From SZUA-230 sp964581095 (lineage in GTDB: Bacteria; Bacteroidota; Bacteroidia; Cytophagales; Cyclobacteriaceae), in contig CAZONK010000124.1 in assembly GCA_964581095.1 (NCBI GenBank), forward strand, positions 1 to 10,505: a stretch of 10,505 nucleotides of DNA, read 5' to 3'. The first letter of the stretch is position 1. Every line of letters starts with the position of its first letter. The notes below the pieces were generated by a model that did not search any database, was not told the origin of the DNA, and was given only the letters and a program-made list of their open reading frames with translations. Below are positions 7,501 through 10,505 of the stretch, piece after piece. The translations under genes and the position numbers were made by a program.

Positions 7501-9915
7501 ATGCTCTTCAATTATCTCAAAATTGCCATCAGAAATATTTTCAGAAACAAAGGCTTTTCATTTGTTAATATATTTAGCCTGGCCATCGGTATGGCTGCTA
7601 CCATATTTATTTTACTATTTGTAAATGATGAACTCAGTTTTGATAAATACCACGAAAATTCGGATCGGATAGTCAGGGTTACCCGTGCCTGGGTAAACGA
7701 GGATGGTGAGACGAGCCTTCATCTTGGAAACGTAGCACCGCCATTTGGCCCATTATTGATTAACGATTTCGAAAAGGAAGTTCTGCATGCAGTTCGATTT
7801 TTGGGTGATAACCCGCTTATTACATATAATGACAGGAAGATAGAAGAACAACGGGTTTTCCTGGTTGATGGTGACGTGTTTGAGGTGTTTAGCTGGGAAT
7901 TTATAAAAGGAGATCCGGCCACTGCACTCATCGAGCCCAATAGCATAGTAATGACAGAAACAACAGCAAAAAAATATTTTGGAGATGAAGACCCTTTGGG
8001 GAAGATGGTTAACTATGATAACCTCACAGAAATGAAAGTTACCGGTATAGCGAAGGATGTACCTTTAAATTCTCATTTTAAATGGGATATACTTGCTTCC
8101 TTGAGTACTTATGAGGCCATGGTTGGTATCGATCAATTAATGCAGAACTTTGGAAGTAATAATTATACCACGTACTTGTTGCTTCCTGACGGGTACAATT
8201 ATGAAAAACTTCAATCGCAGTTGCCTGATTTTCTTGATCGTCACTTGCAAACAACAAGCAGTGGAGTCAAGCCCCATCAATACAATTATCTGACACTTTG
8301 GCCACTCACTTCTATTCATTTGAATTCCCATCTCGATTCTGAAGTTGAAGCAAACGGCGACATTGCCTACGTTTATATATATACTATTATTGCCCTGTTC
8401 ATCCTGGTTATCGCCTGTATCAATTTTATGAACCTTTCAACAGCCCGATCTTCCAAAAGAGCACAAGAGGTCGGATTAAGAAAGGTTATGGGTGCACATA
8501 AATCTGTTCTTGTCCGCCAATTTATGGCAGAATCAGTATTGTTTGCGATTTTTGGGATGGTTTTAGCTATCCTGTTGGTTTACCTATTGCTCCCAACATT
8601 TAATGATTTCATTGATAAAGGGCTTGTATTAAGTTTTTCAAAAGATGCGTTTGCCCTGATCCTTGTAGGAGGAATCACGCTTATTACCGGTATTGCAGCG
8701 GGAAGTTATCCGGCATTCTACCTGGCTTCATTTAAGCCGGCAAGTATTCTCAAAGGAAAAGGAAAGGTAGCAGGGAGCAGGTTTAATATGCGATCTGTAT
8801 TGGTTTTAATTCAGTTCTCCATATCGATTGCGCTAATAGTGGGGGTAGGTATTGTTCAACAACAGCTAAATTATATGCGGAACAAAAGCCTTGGATTTAA
8901 TAAAGACAGGATGATTGTACTGCCCATTAATCAGGAGATATATAACAATTACGCGGCAATAAAACAGCGTTTTGAATCACAGCCCGGTATTGAGAATGTT
9001 TCGCTCTCTTCACGGATTCCTTCCGGGAGATTGCTGGATTCACAGGGTACAACTGCGGAGGTTGATGGCGAAATGAAACAAATTAGTTTTAGAGTGGCCG
9101 ATGTACATGTTGACCATGGTTTTCTTGAGAATTTTGGAATGTCTTTTGTTGAGGGGAGAAATTTTGATTTTGAAAGAGCAAGTGATTCAACCGAAGCATT
9201 CGTTATCAATGAGGCTGCTGTAAGAGCTATCGGCTGGAAAACCAGTGAAGATGCCATTGACAAAAAGTTCAACTATGGTAATCGACAAGGTCGTATTATT
9301 GGTGTAGTCAAGGATTTCCATTTCGAATCATTGCATCAGGAGATAGCACCTATTGTATTTCTGGTATCGTCGGGTAGGGCACGTAGTATTGCTATTCGTA
9401 TTATTGAAGGGGATGAGAAAGAGGTAATGGCCTATCTTCAGGATCAGTGGTCATTTCTTCGTCCCGGATTTCCATTTACCAGCTATTTTGTTGGAGACCG
9501 TTTTGATCAACTGTATTCTAATGAAGATAAATTGAGTATTGTGGTCAAAGTATTTTCCTTTTTGGCAATTTTTATCGCGGCCATGGGGCTTTTTGCTTTA
9601 TCATCGTTTGTAACAGAACAAAGATTGAAAGAAATCGGGGTAAGAAAAGTGCTTGGGGCATCTGTTGGCCAGGTAGTAGTTTTGCTAACAAAAAGCACAA
9701 CATGGCTGGTATTAATATCATTTGCAGTAGCTGCCCCAATTTCCTATTTAATAATGGAAGGATGGCTTGAAAATTTTGCCTATCATGAAAGTATTCATTG
9801 GATGCCATTTGCTGTCAGTTTGGCTTTTTCTCTGCTGATTGCATGGATCACAATAAGTTTTCAGACGGTCAAAGCTTCATTAATGAATCCGGTTGATACC
9901 TTGAGGTACGAATGA
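7501..9915 (+). CDS. MacB/FtsX-type ABC transporter permease
   Basis: 804 residues, the standard size of the duplicated MacB-type permeases that are abundant in Bacteroidota. The N-terminal LKIAIRNIFRNKGFSFVNI leads into TM1 (about 21-41), followed by a first periplasmic MacB-PCD domain (about 45-285) and a first FtsX domain with TM2-4 (about 290-311, 346-366, 383-405). The second half repeats the plan: TM5 (431-453), a periplasmic domain (455-675), and TM6-8 (680-702, 727-751, 768-790). The cytoplasmic helix that couples to the ATPase is present in both halves as EVGLRKVMGA (323-332) and EIGVRKVLGA (711-720). The C-terminus NPVDTLRYE is typical. Proteins of this type are mechanotransmission permeases (export of peptides or lipoproteins, or resistance), not classical channels. 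No ATPase or MacA-like adaptor gene lies in the window. It follows the terminator by 72 bases; TATCTTTA at 7463-7470 is a near match to a -7 box. No Shine-Dalgarno sequence is seen. Family secure, substrate unknown. Confidence 0.95.
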   Translation: MLFNYLKIAIRNIFRNKGFSFVNIFSLAIGMAATIFILLFVNDELSFDKYHENSDRIVRVTRAWVNEDGETSLHLGNVAPPFGPLLINDFEKEVLHAVRFLGDNPLITYNDRKIEEQRVFLVDGDVFEVFSWEFIKGDPATALIEPNSIVMTETTAKKYFGDEDPLGKMVNYDNLTEMKVTGIAKDVPLNSHFKWDILASLSTYEAMVGIDQLMQNFGSNNYTTYLLLPDGYNYEKLQSQLPDFLDRHLQTTSSGVKPHQYNYLTLWPLTSIHLNSHLDSEVEANGDIAYVYIYTIIALFILVIACINFMNLSTARSSKRAQEVGLRKVMGAHKSVLVRQFMAESVLFAIFGMVLAILLVYLLLPTFNDFIDKGLVLSFSKDAFALILVGGITLITGIAAGSYPAFYLASFKPASILKGKGKVAGSRFNMRSVLVLIQFSISIALIVGVGIVQQQLNYMRNKSLGFNKDRMIVLPINQEIYNNYAAIKQRFESQPGIENVSLSSRIPSGRLLDSQGTTAEVDGEMKQISFRVADVHVDHGFLENFGMSFVEGRNFDFERASDSTEAFVINEAAVRAIGWKTSEDAIDKKFNYGNRQGRIIGVVKDFHFESLHQEIAPIVFLVSSGRARSIAIRIIEGDEKEVMAYLQDQWSFLRPGFPFTSYFVGDRFDQLYSNEDKLSIVVKVFSFLAIFIAAMGLFALSSFVTEQRLKEIGVRKVLGASVGQVVVLLTKSTTWLVLISFAVAAPISYLIMEGWLENFAYHESIHWMPFAVSLAFSLLIAWITISFQTVKASLMNPVDTLRYE

Positions 9916-10038
9916 AAAATAATCAGTTCCACTTACTAATTAAATTTTTAAATATAGAAGGAGAAACCGATAAGGATTTCCCATGCTTGCTACTGTAAGA
10001 AATCTAATAACAATGGCAAACCAGTTCAATTTAAACCA
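9916..10038. other. AT-rich spacer, no convincing gene
   Basis: Downstream of the permease, this stretch shows no GC-rich hairpin that would act as its terminator. It holds a purine-rich GAAGGAG (9957-9963) and an AAGG (9972-9975) seven bases before an ATG at 9983, but that ATG opens only 20 codons with no recognisable product. It may be the eroded 5' part of the relic that follows. Confidence 0.4.
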
Positions 10039-10472
10039 ATGTTGAAGGATAATAAACAGTTCCGATACATCTCTGGATTAAAGAATAATTTAATTGAGTT
10101 GACCATTTACTTAATTAAACAGTCATTGTAAGCGCACCTGTGAATTATGTAAAGATGTATTCAAGCAGATTATATTCTGTCATTCTGAAAATAAAAGTTC
10201 AGAACTTGAATGGGAGAAAATTGAAGAATTGTTGGTAGACACTAAGGAAACACTTCATACCGCAAATATTGTTGGAGGGGATATTTCTACTTATGGCCAA
10301 CTATATTCAACTATTGATTATTTGAAGGATCAATCTTATAGAGTAAACTTCTATGTTAATTCGTTGAATTACAGATATTTTATTCCACGTATGGTACCCC
10401 TCTAACAACTTCAATGCATCAGTGCTTTTCAACTCACCAAAACTATTAGAACTATTTGAAAAGAAAATATAA
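10039..10472 (+). pseudogene. Decayed radical-SAM-like protein (possible pseudo-rSAM maturase) fragment
   Basis: Three overlapping frames hold pieces of one protein. Frame one (10039-10131) reads FRYISGLKNNLIELTIYLIK near its end. Frame two (open 10115-10405) continues with SHCKRTCELCKDVFKQIIFC and later TANIVGGDISTYGQL, DYLKDQSYRVNFYVNSLNY. Frame three (open 10368, stop at 10470-10472) gives FNASVLFNSPKLLELFEKK. The C-x3-C-x2-C spacing in HCKRTCELC and the GGD after a beta strand match the first two strands of a radical SAM barrel (iron-sulfur cysteines and the SAM-contacting GGE-like motif). The extra Q-x3-FC after the third Cys resembles, from memory, the pseudo-rSAM proteins of the GG-Bacteroidales peptide system (TIGR04150), normally 350 or more residues. 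At least two frame changes (near 10115-10130 and 10368-10405), no N-terminal domain and no SPASM-like C-terminus mark it as a relic. The class is moderately supported; the subfamily is a guess. Confidence 0.55.
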
Positions 10473-10505
10473 AATATTTTTATTTCATTGTTGTATCAAA
10501 CGATC

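Noticed and set aside
9983..10045. 20-codon open frame after an AAGG sequence, as a possible peptide precursor
   Set aside because: It has no leader features, no GG motif and no core-like repeat; in AT-rich DNA such a short frame is expected by chance.
10464..10480. AAAATAT / ATATTTT hairpin with a 3-base loop as a terminator
   Set aside because: The stem is entirely A-T, so it would be too weak; it is better explained by local base composition.

Overview
The window looks like chromosomal DNA of a member of the Bacteroidota, probably a Cytophagia/Marinilabiliales-type marine or soil relative rather than an enteric Bacteroides. The grounds are the AT-rich composition, the near absence of Shine-Dalgarno sequences, a promoter fitting the Bacteroidota consensus (TTG / TAnnTTTG) upstream of position 6320, and the protein types: a MacB/FtsX-type permease whose N-terminus begins with the family-typical LKIAIRNIFRNKGFSFVNI, an ECF sigma factor of the ISDxxLM type, and a very large AsmA-like membrane-anchored protein. 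The assignment rests on protein and promoter style, not on a marker gene.

Left part, minus strand (6248 down to 1): three genes in a row that look like one transcription unit. They are a PLP-dependent group II decarboxylase (4791-6248), a 1421-residue AsmA/DUF748-like beta-groove protein with one N-terminal membrane anchor and a Lys/Glu-rich tail (488-4753), and a YfcE-type metallophosphoesterase (484 to beyond the left edge). The phosphoesterase appears to start at TTG, one codon after the AsmA-like stop and in the same frame. A 71-base divergent spacer separates this unit from the plus-strand genes and carries a good promoter for the rightward gene.

Right part, plus strand (6320-10505): a thioredoxin-fold protein with a CNHC active site (6320-6886); a broken ECF sigma factor gene (7015-7377) with an in-frame TGA where an Arg codon is expected and no region 4; a strong intrinsic terminator (7399-7428); an intact 804-residue MacB/FtsX-type ABC permease (7501-9915) with no ATPase gene beside it; and a decayed fragment of a radical-SAM-like protein (about 10039-10472) spread over three reading frames.

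The left half is ordinary housekeeping or envelope-related content. The right half is a decaying accessory stretch: an intact orphan permease lies between two gene relics. The most informative observations are the radical-SAM-like relic, which resembles the pseudo-rSAM proteins of Bacteroidales peptide-maturation systems, and the interrupted sigma factor. I see no RNA gene, CRISPR array, insertion sequence or complete new system in the window.
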